A DNA stretch of 64,000 nt from Microbacterium ulmi (GTDB taxonomy: Bacteria > Actinomycetota > Actinomycetes > Actinomycetales > Microbacteriaceae). Positions 35,960 through 44,625 of this stretch are shown here, one piece after another (position 1 is the first letter of the stretch; the number at the start of each line of letters is the position of its first letter). Under the pieces are notes generated by a model. That model searched no databases. It was given only the letters and a program-made list of their open reading frames with translations, and was not told the DNA's origin. The position numbers and the translations under genes are program-made. Where the stretch lies: contig NZ_JAAOZF010000002.1 of assembly GCF_011759705.1 (NCBI RefSeq), positions 62,001-126,000 of the forward strand, in the 5' to 3' direction.

Positions 35960-36436
35960 TCAGCGCCCGCCCTCGAACCGCGCGGGCTCGTCCTCCGCGA
36001 TCGCGACGGCGATGCGTCGGCGCATCTCGGCGTCGACTTCGACCGGAAGCGCGTCGAGGTCGTACCAGCCCACCTCGGTCAGCTCTCCGTCGGCGGGATA
36101 GGGCTCGCCCGAGACCCACTCGCAGCGGAAGACCATGTCGAGATAGTCGCTCTGGTCGCCGTTGTCGTACGTCACCCGGGGGATCCATCGCACAGACGCG
36201 AGCCTCGTCGCGCGGATGACGACCCCCGCCTCCTCGAGCGCCTCCCGCACGGCGGCGTCCGCCGGCTCCTCGCGCGGATCGACGATGCCCGTCACGGGCG
36301 TGAGGCGGCCGTCGTCGGATCTGCGCCCCAGGAGGACCTTCTCGTCGCGGATCACGACAGCCGTGACGCCGGGGATGCCGAGGGGGTCGTGACCGACCTT
36401 CTCCCTCAAGTGGAGGATGAACTCGGGTGTGGGCAC
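35960..36436 (-). CDS. NUDIX hydrolase
   Basis: Hydrolyses nucleoside diphosphates linked to another moiety; substrate unknown. The 158-residue protein contains a complete Nudix box, GIVDPREEPADAAVREALEEAG (G-x5-E-x7-RE-x2-EE-x-G), about residues 50-71. The surrounding sequence (PVTGIVDP, WYDLDALP) is common in actinobacterial ADP-ribose/8-oxo-dGTP-type enzymes. The GTG lies six bases after a TAGCCT -10. It is divergent from dnaE with 60 bases between starts. Confidence 0.9.
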   Translation of the reverse strand: MPTPEFILHLREKVGHDPLGIPGVTAVVIRDEKVLLGRRSDDGRLTPVTGIVDPREEPADAAVREALEEAGVVIRATRLASVRWIPRVTYDNGDQSDYLDMVFRCEWVSGEPYPADGELTEVGWYDLDALPVEVDAEMRRRIAVAIAEDEPARFEGGR

Positions 36437-36442
36437 CAGTTC

Positions 36443-36490
36443 AGGCTAGTGCGCGCGTCAGGCGATGGATGTCGGACGGCTTCGTAGACT
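36443..36490. promoter_or_regulatory. Divergent leaderless promoters of NUDIX gene and dnaE
   Basis: Minus-strand TAGCCT (36443-36448) ends six bases before the NUDIX GTG. Plus-strand TAGACT (36485-36490) ends six bases before the dnaE GTG. The two -10 elements are 36 bases apart. Confidence 0.6.
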
Positions 36491-36496
36491 CGACCC

Positions 36497-39400
36497 GTGG
36501 CATCCGACTCCTTCGTCCATCTGCACGTGCACAGCGAGTACTCGATGCTCGACGGCGCCGCTCGCATCGGCCCGATGGTCCAAGAGGCCGTCCGCCAGGG
36601 CATGCCCGCGATCGCCGTCACCGACCACGGCAACACGTTCGCGGCCTTCGAGTTCTACAAGGCGGCGAAGGATGCCGGCATCAAGCCGATCATCGGCATC
36701 GAGGCCTACGTGACTCCGGGCACGCACCGCTCCGACAAGGCGCGCGTGCGCTGGGGCACGCCGGAGCAGGGCGACGACGACGTCTCGGGGTCGGGCGCCT
36801 ACACGCACATGACCCTGCTGTCGCAGACGACCGAGGGCATGCACAACCTGTTCCGCCTCTCGTCCCGCGCGAGCATGGAGGGGTATTACTTCAAGCCCCG
36901 CATGGACCGCGAGCTGCTCCAGACCTACAGCAAGGGTCTCATCGCGACGACGGGCTGCCCGTCCGGCGAGGTCCAGACACGCCTGCGGCTCGGCCAGTAC
37001 GACGCGGCGCGAGCGGCCGCAGCCGAGTTCCAGGACATCTTCGGCAGAGAGAACTACTTCGCCGAGATCATGGACCACGGCCTCTCGATCGAGCGCAGGG
37101 TCATGGGCGATCTGCTGAAGATCGCGAAGGATCTCGACATCCCGCTCGTGGGCACGAACGACCTGCACTACACGCACCAGCACGACGCGGGCAGCCACGC
37201 CGCCCTCCTCTGCGTGCAGTCCGGCTCGACGCTCGACGATCCCAAGCGCTTCAAGTTCGACGGCGACGGGTATTACGTCAAGAGCTCCGCCGAGATGCGC
37301 CAGATCTTCCGCGACCACCCCGAAGCATGCGACAACACGCTCCTGATCGCGGAGCGCTGCGACGTCGAGTTCAACACGAGCGCCAACTACATGCCGAGGT
37401 ATCCCGTGCCGGAGGGCGAGACCGAGGAGTCGTGGTTCGTCAAGGAGGTCGAGAGGGGGCTTCACGCGCGGTACCCCGGCGGCATCCCCGATGAGGTGCG
37501 GAAGCAGGCCGAGTACGAGACCGGCGTCATCGTTCAGATGGGGTTCCCCGGGTACTTCCTCGTCGTCGCGGACTTCATCAACTGGGCCAAGCGCAACGGC
37601 ATCCGCGTCGGTCCCGGTCGCGGGTCGGGAGCAGGCTCCATGGCCGCCTACGCGATGAGGATCACCGACCTCGACCCGCTCCAGCACGGCCTGATCTTCG
37701 AGCGGTTCCTCAATCCCGATCGCGTCTCGATGCCCGACTTCGACGTCGACTTCGACGACCGCCGTCGCGGCGAGGTCATCCAGTACGTGACGGAGAAGTA
37801 CGGCGACGAGCGCGTCGCGCAGATCGTCACGTACGGCACGATCAAGGCGAAGCAGGCCCTCAAGGACGCCGGGCGAGTGCTCGGCTTCCCCTTCAGCATG
37901 GGGGAGCGGCTGACGAAGGCGATGCCGCCGGCCGTCATGGGCAAGGACATGCCGCTCGAGGGCATGTTCGACCCGAGTCATCCGCGCTACAAAGAGGCGA
38001 GCGAGTTCCGCGCGCTCATCGACACGGATGCCGAGGCGAAGACGGTCTTCGACACCGCCGTCGGCCTCGAGAACCTCAAGCGCCAGTGGGGCGTGCACGC
38101 GGCGGGCGTCATCATGTCGAGCGAGCCGCTCATCGACATCATCCCGATCATGCGCCGTGAGCAGGACGGCCAGATCGTCACGCAGTTCGACTATCCGTCG
38201 TGCGAAGCCCTCGGGCTCATCAAGATGGACTTCCTCGGCCTGCGAAACCTCACGATCATCAACGACGCGCTCGACAACATCGCGGCCAACCGCGGCGTCC
38301 CGCTCGTGCTCGAAGACCTCTCCCTCGACGATCCCGAGTCGTACGAGCTGCTGTCTCGCGGCGACACCCTCGGAGTCTTCCAGCTCGACGGCGGGCCCAT
38401 GCGGTCGCTGCTGCGCCTCATGAAGCCCGACAACTTCGAAGACATCTCGGCCGTCATCGCGCTGTACCGACCAGGGCCGATGGGTGCCAACTCGCACACG
38501 AACTACGCCCTCCGCAAGAACGGCCTGCAGGAGATCACGCCTATCCACGAGGAGTTCGCGGAGTCGCTCGCCGACATCCTCGACACGAGCTACGGCCTCA
38601 TCATCTATCAGGAGCAGGTGATGGCGATCGCGCAGCGCGTCGCCGGGTTCAGCCTCGGTCAGGCCGACATCCTGCGCCGCGCGATGGGCAAGAAGAAGAA
38701 GTCCGAGCTCGATAAGCAGTTCGAGGGCTTCCAGGCGGGCATGCACGCGAACGGCTACTCGGACGACGCCGTGCAGACGCTGTGGGAGATCCTGCTGCCG
38801 TTCTCCGACTACGCCTTCAACAAGGCGCACTCCGCCGCCTACGGCCTCGTGTCGTATTGGACGGCGTACCTCAAGGCGCACTATCCCGCCGAGTACATGG
38901 CGGCTCTCCTCACGAGCGTCGGTGACTCGAAGGACAAGATGGCGGTGTATCTCAACGAGTGCCGTCGCATGGGCATCAGGGTGCTGCCGCCCGACGTGGG
39001 GCAGTCGATCAGGTACTTCGCCGCGGTCGGCGAGGACATCCGCTTCGGTCTCGGCGCCGTGCGCAATGTCGGCGCGAACGTCGTGGACGGGATCGTCGCG
39101 TCGCGTCAGGACGACGGCTTCGTGAGCTTCCACGACTTCCTCACGAAGGTCCCGCTCCATGTCGCGAACAAGCGCACGGTCGAGTCGCTCATCAAGGCGG
39201 GTGCCTTCGACTCGCTCGGCTCCAGCAGGCGCGCCCTCATGGAGATCCACGAAGACGCCGTCGAGGCCGCCGTCGAGACCAAGCGCAAGGCCGCGACAGG
39301 TGCGATCGGATTCGACTTCGACAGCCTCTACGACGAGGCCGAGGAGGTCGTGCCGGCGAAGGTGCCCGAACGACCGGAGTGGATGAAGAAGGACAAGCTG

Positions 39401-40015
39401 GCGTTCGAGCGCGAGATGCTCGGGCTCTATGTGTCGGATCATCCGCTCGCCGGCCTGGAGATCCCGCTCGCGAAGCACGCGTCGACGTCGATCCACGATC
39501 TGCTCTCGAACGAAGAGGTGCGCGACGGCGACCAGGTGACGGTCGCGGGGCTCGTGACGAGCGTGCAGCATCGGGTCGCGAAGCAGAGCGGCAATCCGTA
39601 CGGGATGATCACGATCGAGGACTTCAACGGCGAGGTCACCGTGATGTTCATGGGCAAGACCTACACGGAGTTCCAGTCGCAGCTGATCGCGGACTCGATC
39701 CTCGCGGTACGCGGCAGGGTGTCCCGCCGCGACGACGGGCTCAATCTGCACGCGCAATCGGTGTTCGCCCCGGATCTCGGGGCCGTCGACGCCACGGGCC
39801 CGCTCACGCTCCTGCTGCCCGAGCACCGAGCGACCGAGACCGTCATCGGGCAGCTCGCCGAGGTGCTCGACCGCCACAGGGGAGACATCGAGGTGACCCT
39901 GAAGCTCCACAGGGGCTCGACGGCGAAAGTCTTCGAAGTGCCCATCCCCGTGCGCGTGACCGCCGACCTCTATGGCGAGCTGAAAGGGCTGCTCGGCCCT
40001 CAGTGCCTCGGCTGA
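36497..40015 (+). CDS. dnaE: DNA polymerase III alpha subunit
   Basis: Replicative polymerase of 1172 residues, the usual length for actinobacterial DnaE1. It starts with the PHP domain (FVHLHVHSEYSMLDGA), and the catalytic palm carries PDFDVDFDD (Asp414 and Asp416). The fingers, the helix-hairpin-helix region (QSIRYFAAVGEDIRFGLGAVRNVG) and a C-terminal OB fold (DQVTVAGLVTSVQHR) follow. The GTG start lies six bases after TAGACT. dnaE2-type error-prone polymerases are shorter and lack this C-terminal region. Confidence 0.98.
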   Translation: MASDSFVHLHVHSEYSMLDGAARIGPMVQEAVRQGMPAIAVTDHGNTFAAFEFYKAAKDAGIKPIIGIEAYVTPGTHRSDKARVRWGTPEQGDDDVSGSGAYTHMTLLSQTTEGMHNLFRLSSRASMEGYYFKPRMDRELLQTYSKGLIATTGCPSGEVQTRLRLGQYDAARAAAAEFQDIFGRENYFAEIMDHGLSIERRVMGDLLKIAKDLDIPLVGTNDLHYTHQHDAGSHAALLCVQSGSTLDDPKRFKFDGDGYYVKSSAEMRQIFRDHPEACDNTLLIAERCDVEFNTSANYMPRYPVPEGETEESWFVKEVERGLHARYPGGIPDEVRKQAEYETGVIVQMGFPGYFLVVADFINWAKRNGIRVGPGRGSGAGSMAAYAMRITDLDPLQHGLIFERFLNPDRVSMPDFDVDFDDRRRGEVIQYVTEKYGDERVAQIVTYGTIKAKQALKDAGRVLGFPFSMGERLTKAMPPAVMGKDMPLEGMFDPSHPRYKEASEFRALIDTDAEAKTVFDTAVGLENLKRQWGVHAAGVIMSSEPLIDIIPIMRREQDGQIVTQFDYPSCEALGLIKMDFLGLRNLTIINDALDNIAANRGVPLVLEDLSLDDPESYELLSRGDTLGVFQLDGGPMRSLLRLMKPDNFEDISAVIALYRPGPMGANSHTNYALRKNGLQEITPIHEEFAESLADILDTSYGLIIYQEQVMAIAQRVAGFSLGQADILRRAMGKKKKSELDKQFEGFQAGMHANGYSDDAVQTLWEILLPFSDYAFNKAHSAAYGLVSYWTAYLKAHYPAEYMAALLTSVGDSKDKMAVYLNECRRMGIRVLPPDVGQSIRYFAAVGEDIRFGLGAVRNVGANVVDGIVASRQDDGFVSFHDFLTKVPLHVANKRTVESLIKAGAFDSLGSSRRALMEIHEDAVEAAVETKRKAATGAIGFDFDSLYDEAEEVVPAKVPERPEWMKKDKLAFEREMLGLYVSDHPLAGLEIPLAKHASTSIHDLLSNEEVRDGDQVTVAGLVTSVQHRVAKQSGNPYGMITIEDFNGEVTVMFMGKTYTEFQSQLIADSILAVRGRVSRRDDGLNLHAQSVFAPDLGAVDATGPLTLLLPEHRATETVIGQLAEVLDRHRGDIEVTLKLHRGSTAKVFEVPIPVRVTADLYGELKGLLGPQCLG

Positions 40016-40067
40016 CCCGCATTGCAACGATCCCGCGATCCCATCTGGCGCTGACGGAGCCCGCCGG

Positions 40068-40073
40068 TAGTAT
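40068..40073 (+). promoter_or_regulatory. -10 candidate before the unknown membrane protein gene
   Basis: TAGTAT lies 40 bases before the GTG at 40114. No convincing -35 is seen. Confidence 0.4.
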
Positions 40074-40113
40074 CGGGGTCGGCGCGCCCCCTACGCCGAC
40101 GGAAAGGAACATC

Positions 40114-41094
40114 GTGACCGACGAGCAGCTGAACGAACCTGAGGAGGTCGCCGACGTCGCGGCCGAAGCGCCCGATGCCGGGATCCCGCCTCAGTACGGC
40201 GTGGGCCCCTTCTCGATCCGCGAGGTCGCGATCGCGGGCATCTGGCTCGTGGCGTTCGTCGTGTCGTTCTTCCCCGTCACGGCGACGTGGACGGGCACGA
40301 CCGCCGCCATCCGGCTCACGTGGGGCTCCGTGTGGACATCGGGTCTCCCATGGGTCCTCACGATCGCCGTGCCCACGGTGGCCGTCTTCCTCCTCGTGCT
40401 GCGGCGCCTGTCGCCGCAGGGCATCCGCCGCGTCGGATCGCTCGGCATCGACCAGTTCGCGTCGGTCGCGTTCTCGGTCGCGACCGTCGTGTGGCTCGGC
40501 TGGGTCTGGGACACCGTCGCGTTCGCGGCGGGAAGCGGCATCTGGACCCGCTCGTGGGTCATGTGGGTCGAGTTCGCCCTCATGATCGCCGGTGTCGTCC
40601 TCACCGTCTTCGCCCCCGTCATCCCGCCGCTGGCGGAGGACTTCGAGCACCGGCCCGAGGTCGTGGCGCACCGCAGCGCCCGCCCGATCCGCGCCGTCTC
40701 GCCACGCCCGACGCCAACGTTCTCGGCGTTCGCGGAGCCATCGCCGACGGAGGCACCCGGCTACGCCTACGATGCGGGCGACCCCGCAGAGCCCGCTGAG
40801 CCCGAGTCCGCGGAGTACGGTCTCGCAGGCGACCAGGAGGACTGGAAGCCCCTTCACACGCGGAACACCTTCGACGATGTCGAACCCGAGCAGGCCACCG
40901 TGCGCCACCAGGCGTTCTGGGCGCTCGCCCCTGAGGAGCGCGACGTCGTCGACGAGTCCGGCATCCCGATCTTCCGGATCGGGCCTACGGCGTGGGCGCT
41001 CGTGATCGAAGACCGCGGCGACTCGTTCGTCGTGCGCCACGAGGACGGCCGTCTCGGCTACCTCCTCGACGTCCGGGGCGTCACGCGGGGCTGA
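40114..41094 (+). CDS. Unknown four-helix membrane protein with conserved-looking soluble C-terminus
   Basis: No family recognised. The 326-residue product has an acidic N-terminus (EQLNEPEEVADVAAEAPD) and four hydrophobic segments between about residues 35 and 170 (AIAGIWLVAFVVSFFPV, WVLTIAVPTVAVFLLVL, FASVAFSVATVVWLGWVW, ALMIAGVVLTVFAPVIPP). A Pro/Glu/Ala-rich linker follows, then a soluble tail with HQAFWALAPEERDVVDESGIPIFRIGPTAWALVIEDRGDSFVVRHEDGRLGYLLDV. The GTG is preceded by GGAAAGGA. It sits alone between dnaE and hisD. The tail reads like a small beta-rich domain that could sense or bind something, but this is inference. Confidence 0.8.
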   Translation: MTDEQLNEPEEVADVAAEAPDAGIPPQYGVGPFSIREVAIAGIWLVAFVVSFFPVTATWTGTTAAIRLTWGSVWTSGLPWVLTIAVPTVAVFLLVLRRLSPQGIRRVGSLGIDQFASVAFSVATVVWLGWVWDTVAFAAGSGIWTRSWVMWVEFALMIAGVVLTVFAPVIPPLAEDFEHRPEVVAHRSARPIRAVSPRPTPTFSAFAEPSPTEAPGYAYDAGDPAEPAEPESAEYGLAGDQEDWKPLHTRNTFDDVEPEQATVRHQAFWALAPEERDVVDESGIPIFRIGPTAWALVIEDRGDSFVVRHEDGRLGYLLDVRGVTRG

Positions 41095-41124
41095 ATCCTG
41101 CACGTGTCGCCCAGCCCTGCGCGA

Positions 41125-41130
41125 TAACGT
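41125..41130 (+). promoter_or_regulatory. -10 element for leaderless hisD mRNA
   Basis: TAACGT ends six bases before the ATG at 41137. Confidence 0.55.
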
Positions 41131-41136
41131 TGTGGG

Positions 41137-42465
41137 ATGCTTCGCACGATCGATCTGCGCGGACACGCTCTCTCGCCCTCCGACCTGCTCGCCGTCGTCC
41201 CGCGCGCCGAGGCCGCCTTCGACAAGGCACTCGGCACGGCCGCGACTCTCGTCGCGGACGTGGCGTCGCACGGCGAGGACGCGCTCCGCAGCCAGGCGGC
41301 ACGTTTCGACGGTGCCGAGGGTCACGCCATCCGCGTGCCGCAGGCGCACCTCGACGAGGCGCTCGCAGGTCTCGACCCTGCAGTACGTGTCGCGCTCGAG
41401 GAGGCCATCGGGCGCGTGCGTCGCGCGTCGGCAGCCCAGGTGCCCGCTCCCGCGGTGACCGAGCTCGAGCCCGGCGCACGGGTGACGCAGCGCTGGCAGC
41501 CCGTTCGCAGGGTCGGCGTCTACGTGCCGGGCGGCAAGGCGGTGTACCCCTCGAGCGTCGTCATGAACGTCGTTCCCGCGCAGGTCGCCGGGGTCGCCCA
41601 GATCGCTCTCGCCTCGCCGCCGCAGCGCGACCACCGTGGCCGCGTGCACCCCGTGATCCTCGCGGCGGCCCGTCTGCTCGGCGTGCAGGAGGTCTACGCG
41701 ATGGGCGGGGCCGGCGCGATCGGAGCATTCGCGCACGGCGTCGCGTCACTCGGGCTCGACCCGGTCGACGTCGTCACGGGGCCGGGCAACAACTTCGTCG
41801 CGGCCGCGAAGCGCGTGGTGGCGGGAACCGTGGGGACGGATGCCGAGGCCGGCGCGACCGAGATCCTCATCGTCGCAGACGACTCGGCCGACCCCGTGCT
41901 CGTCGCGGCCGATCTCGTCAGCCAGGCCGAGCACGACGAGCAGGCGGCGGCCGTCCTCGTGACGGCATCCGAAGCCCTCGCCGTCGCCGTCGGCGTCGAG
42001 GTCGCGCGTCGCGCGGGCGCGACGCGGCACGCCGATCGTGTCGCCGTCTCGCTCGCGGGCCCGCAGTCCGCGATCGTCCTCGTCGACGACCTCGCGACGG
42101 CGACGGCGTTCAGCAACGCCTACGCGCCGGAGCACCTCGAGCTGCACCTCGCCGATGCGCGCCCTGAGGACTTCGTGCACGCCGGGGCCGTCTTCGTCGG
42201 CGCCGACTCGCCCGTCAGCCTCGGCGACTACCTCGCGGGGAGCAACCACGTGCTCCCGACCGGAGGCCAGGCGCGATACTCGTCGGGCCTGTCGGCTGCG
42301 ACCTTCCTTCGCCCGCAGCAGGTCATCGAGTACGACCGCGCGGCGCTCGACCGCGTGCGCGAGGCGATCGTGACGCTCGCGGACGCCGAGCAGCTCCCCG
42401 CGCACGGCGAGGCCGTCGAGGCCCGCTTCGCCGTTCGAGAAGGTCTGGAGACGGCCGACGCCTGA
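41137..42465 (+). CDS. hisD: Histidinol dehydrogenase
   Basis: Zinc- and NAD-dependent enzyme oxidising L-histidinol to L-histidine in two steps. The 442-residue protein has VGVYVPGGKAVYPSSVVMN, VYAMGGAGAIGAFAHG, VTGPGNNFVAAAKR, EILIVADDSADP, SQAEHDEQAAAVLV, and the C-terminal LAGSNHVLPTGGQARYSSGLS region with the metal-binding His. The other his genes are not in the window. It is followed at 25 bases by nrdR, which has its own -10 candidate. Confidence 0.96.
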   Translation: MLRTIDLRGHALSPSDLLAVVPRAEAAFDKALGTAATLVADVASHGEDALRSQAARFDGAEGHAIRVPQAHLDEALAGLDPAVRVALEEAIGRVRRASAAQVPAPAVTELEPGARVTQRWQPVRRVGVYVPGGKAVYPSSVVMNVVPAQVAGVAQIALASPPQRDHRGRVHPVILAAARLLGVQEVYAMGGAGAIGAFAHGVASLGLDPVDVVTGPGNNFVAAAKRVVAGTVGTDAEAGATEILIVADDSADPVLVAADLVSQAEHDEQAAAVLVTASEALAVAVGVEVARRAGATRHADRVAVSLAGPQSAIVLVDDLATATAFSNAYAPEHLELHLADARPEDFVHAGAVFVGADSPVSLGDYLAGSNHVLPTGGQARYSSGLSAATFLRPQQVIEYDRAALDRVREAIVTLADAEQLPAHGEAVEARFAVREGLETADA

Positions 42466-42475
42466 CCGGGTGCCG

Positions 42476-42481
42476 TAGTCT
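42476..42481 (+). promoter_or_regulatory. -10 candidate before nrdR
   Basis: TAGTCT lies nine bases before the ATG at 42491, implying a very short leader or none. Confidence 0.45.
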
Positions 42482-42490
42482 TTCCGTGCC

Positions 42491-42943
42491 ATGCACTGCC
42501 CGTTCTGCCGCCACCCCGACTCGCGCGTCATCGACTCGCGCACGAGCGACGACGGCCTCAGCATCCGTCGTCGTCGCCAGTGCCCCGAGTGCGGAGGGCG
42601 CTTCTCGACGACCGAGACGGCGAGCCTCAACGTCGTGAAGCGCTCCGGCGTCATCGAGCCGTTCAGCCGCGACAAGGTCATGTCGGGCGTCCGGAAGGCG
42701 TGTCAGGGTCGCCCCGTGACCGAGGCCGACCTCGCGATCCTCGCGCAGACCGTCGAGGAGGCGATCCGGCAGACCGGCACGTCGCAGATCGACACGAACG
42801 AGATCGGCCTCGCCATCCTCGGCCCGCTGCGCGAGCTCGACGAGGTCGCCTACCTCCGGTTCGCGAGCGTGTACCGCGCGTTCGACTCCCTCGAGGACTT
42901 CGAGGCGGCGATCGGCCAGCTGAGGGCGGATCACGCGCGATAG
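42491..42943 (+). CDS. nrdR: Transcriptional repressor NrdR
   Basis: Nucleotide-sensing repressor of ribonucleotide reductase genes. The 150-residue protein has an N-terminal zinc ribbon (Cys3, Cys6, Cys31, Cys34) with the linker [19 protein letters not shown]. An ATP-cone domain ([24 protein letters not shown]) binds ATP or dATP. The length is standard. The ribonucleotide reductase genes it would control are not in the window, and no tandem NrdR boxes were noticed here. Confidence 0.96.
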   Translation: MHCPFCRHPDSRVIDSRTSDDGLSIRRRRQCPECGGRFSTTETASLNVVKRSGVIEPFSRDKVMSGVRKACQGRPVTEADLAILAQTVEEAIRQTGTSQIDTNEIGLAILGPLRELDEVAYLRFASVYRAFDSLEDFEAAIGQLRADHAR

Positions 42944-42953
42944 CGCGTCCCGA

Positions 42954-42959
42954 TAGCCT
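42954..42959 (+). promoter_or_regulatory. -10 candidate before pyrD
   Basis: TAGCCT is followed by seven G-rich bases and the ATG at 42967. The GGAGGGG could be a ribosome site only if transcription starts further upstream. Confidence 0.45.
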
Positions 42960-42966
42960 GGAGGGG

Positions 42967-43995
42967 ATGTATCCCTTCCTTTTCCGGACCGTGCTGTCGC
43001 GCATGGACCCCGAGACCGCGCACCACGCCGCGATGCTCGTGATCCGCGTGCTCGGCGTCCCGCCGTTCTCCTGGCCGGCGCGCGCCTTCACGAAGCCTGC
43101 GCCGCGGCTGCGGACGACGGCGCTCGGCCTCGAGTTCGACTCGCCGTTCGGCGTCGCCGCCGGCTTCGACAAGGACGTCATCGGCGTCCGCGGGCTGTGG
43201 GCGCTCGGGTTCGGTCACGTCGAGGTCGGCACGGTCACGGCGATCCCGCAGGAGGGGAACCCGCGCCCGCGCCTGTTCCGTCTCATCCCCGACCGCGCTG
43301 TCGTCAATCGCATGGGCTTCAACAACCACGGGGCCGAAGCGGCGGCGCAGCGCCTGGAGAAGGTCCGGCGCCGGGGCGAGCGCGCCGTCATCGGCGTCAA
43401 CATCGGCAAGAGCCGGGTCGTCGACGTCGCACAGGCGACGGCCGACTACGTCGCGAGCGCGACGCTGCTCGCGCCCCTCGCCGACTACCTCGTCGTCAAC
43501 GTGTCATCGCCCAACACGCCGGGGCTGCGGGGCCTGCAGGCGGTGGAGACCCTGCGTCCGCTCCTCGAGGCCGTCCGCGACGTCGCGGGGAAGACGCCTC
43601 TTCTCGTGAAGATCGCCCCCGATCTCCCGGATGACGAGATCGAGGCCGTCGCGCGGCTCGCGGTGGAGCTGGGCCTCGCGGGGATCATCGCGACGAACAC
43701 GACGACCTCGCGTGACGGCCTGCGCACCGACCCCGCCATCGTCGAGGCGGCGGGAGCGGGCGGGCTGTCGGGCGGTCCGCTCAAGGAGCGCGCGCTCGCC
43801 GTTCTGAGGCTGCTGCGCGCCGTCGTGCCTGCGGAGTTCTGCGTCGTCTCGGTCGGTGCGGTCGAGACCGCCGTCGATGTCCGCGAGCGGCTGGATGCCG
43901 GCGCCGACCTCGTGCAGGGTTACACGGCGTTCCTGTACCGCGGACCGCTGTGGGCGCGGCAGATCAACCGGGGGCTCGCGCGCCCCGACGGGTGA
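42967..43995 (+). CDS. pyrD: Dihydroorotate dehydrogenase (quinone), class 2
   Basis: Membrane-associated FMN enzyme converting dihydroorotate to orotate in pyrimidine synthesis, with electrons passed to quinone. The 342-residue protein has an N-terminal amphipathic extension (MYPFLFRTVLSRMDPETAHHAAML) typical of class 2. It also has FGVAAGFDKDVIGVRGLWALGFGHVEVGTVT, RLIPDRAVVNRMGFNNHG, VNVSSPNTPGLR with the catalytic Ser, and TNTTTSRDGLR. The ATG at 42967 is 23 bases after nrdR. It is convergent with the DUF3043 gene. Confidence 0.96.
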   Translation: MYPFLFRTVLSRMDPETAHHAAMLVIRVLGVPPFSWPARAFTKPAPRLRTTALGLEFDSPFGVAAGFDKDVIGVRGLWALGFGHVEVGTVTAIPQEGNPRPRLFRLIPDRAVVNRMGFNNHGAEAAAQRLEKVRRRGERAVIGVNIGKSRVVDVAQATADYVASATLLAPLADYLVVNVSSPNTPGLRGLQAVETLRPLLEAVRDVAGKTPLLVKIAPDLPDDEIEAVARLAVELGLAGIIATNTTTSRDGLRTDPAIVEAAGAGGLSGGPLKERALAVLRLLRAVVPAEFCVVSVGAVETAVDVRERLDAGADLVQGYTAFLYRGPLWARQINRGLARPDG

Positions 43996-44015
43996 CGACG
44001 GTGACGGCGCCCGTC
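43987..44015. terminator. Possible hairpin between convergent pyrD and DUF3043 genes
   Basis: GACGGG (43987-43992) pairs with CCCGTC (44010-44015) across both stop codons. There is no T-tract. Confidence 0.3.
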
Positions 44016-44577
44016 AGGCCGGGTACTGCCCGCGCTTGACCTGCGCCTTCGGCAGGCGCATGAAGCGCATCTGGATGGTCCTCATGGCGGCGTACCAGCC
44101 GAGTCCGCGCTCTGTCCTGTCGCCCCACTTGGCCTTCGCGGCGCGCTTGACGCGGATCGAGGTCACGATCATGTCGGCGATCACGAGCAGGATGAAGAAC
44201 CAGAGTCCGACGAACGCGTACATCTGCACCTGATACAGCGGCACGAAGGTGAGGATGATCACGAGCAGCATGAGCGGCATGATGGCTTCGCCGAGGTGCC
44301 ATCCCGCGTCGATCCAGTCGCGCACCCACCGCCGCTGCGGACCCTTGTCACGGGCCGTCAGATAGCGGTCGTCTCCGGCTGCCATGCCGACGCGCGCCTT
44401 CTCGCGCTGCTTCGCGACGTCGGCCTTGGCGCGGGCCTTCGCCTCCTTCGTGTCGGCCACGAGGGGGCGCTTGCGCGCGGCTTCCTGCTCCGCCCGCGTC
44501 GGCGTCGCGCGGCCCTTCCCGGTCGCGCCGTCCGGCTGTGCGGGAGCGTCGTTGGATGCGGAAGGGGTCGTGGTCAC
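44014..44577 (-). CDS. DUF3043 membrane protein
   Basis: A 187-residue protein of the actinobacterial DUF3043 family, function unknown. The N-terminal half is highly charged and predicted disordered or helical (GKGRATPTRAEQEAARKRPLV, then repeated KA/KR). The YLTARDKGPQRRWVRDWIDAGWH segment precedes two transmembrane helices (IMPLMLLVIILTFVPLYQVQM and FVGLWFFILLVIADMIVT). A basic C-terminus follows. The GTG start is preceded by AGAGG. It shares a -10 region with the divergent dipeptidase gene. Confidence 0.9.
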   Translation of the reverse strand: MTTTPSASNDAPAQPDGATGKGRATPTRAEQEAARKRPLVADTKEAKARAKADVAKQREKARVGMAAGDDRYLTARDKGPQRRWVRDWIDAGWHLGEAIMPLMLLVIILTFVPLYQVQMYAFVGLWFFILLVIADMIVTSIRVKRAAKAKWGDRTERGLGWYAAMRTIQMRFMRLPKAQVKRGQYPA

Positions 44578-44612
44578 GAGTGATACCTCTGAGAAGGGGA
44601 AAGGGGTGCCCT

Positions 44613-44620
44613 TAAGATTA
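44613..44620. promoter_or_regulatory. Shared -10 region of a divergent promoter
   Basis: TAAGATTA reads TAAGAT on the plus strand and TAATCT on the minus strand. The plus element ends seven bases before the dipeptidase ATG at 44626. The minus one would start transcription about 30 bases before the DUF3043 GTG. Confidence 0.55.
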
Positions 44621-44625
44621 CCCGC

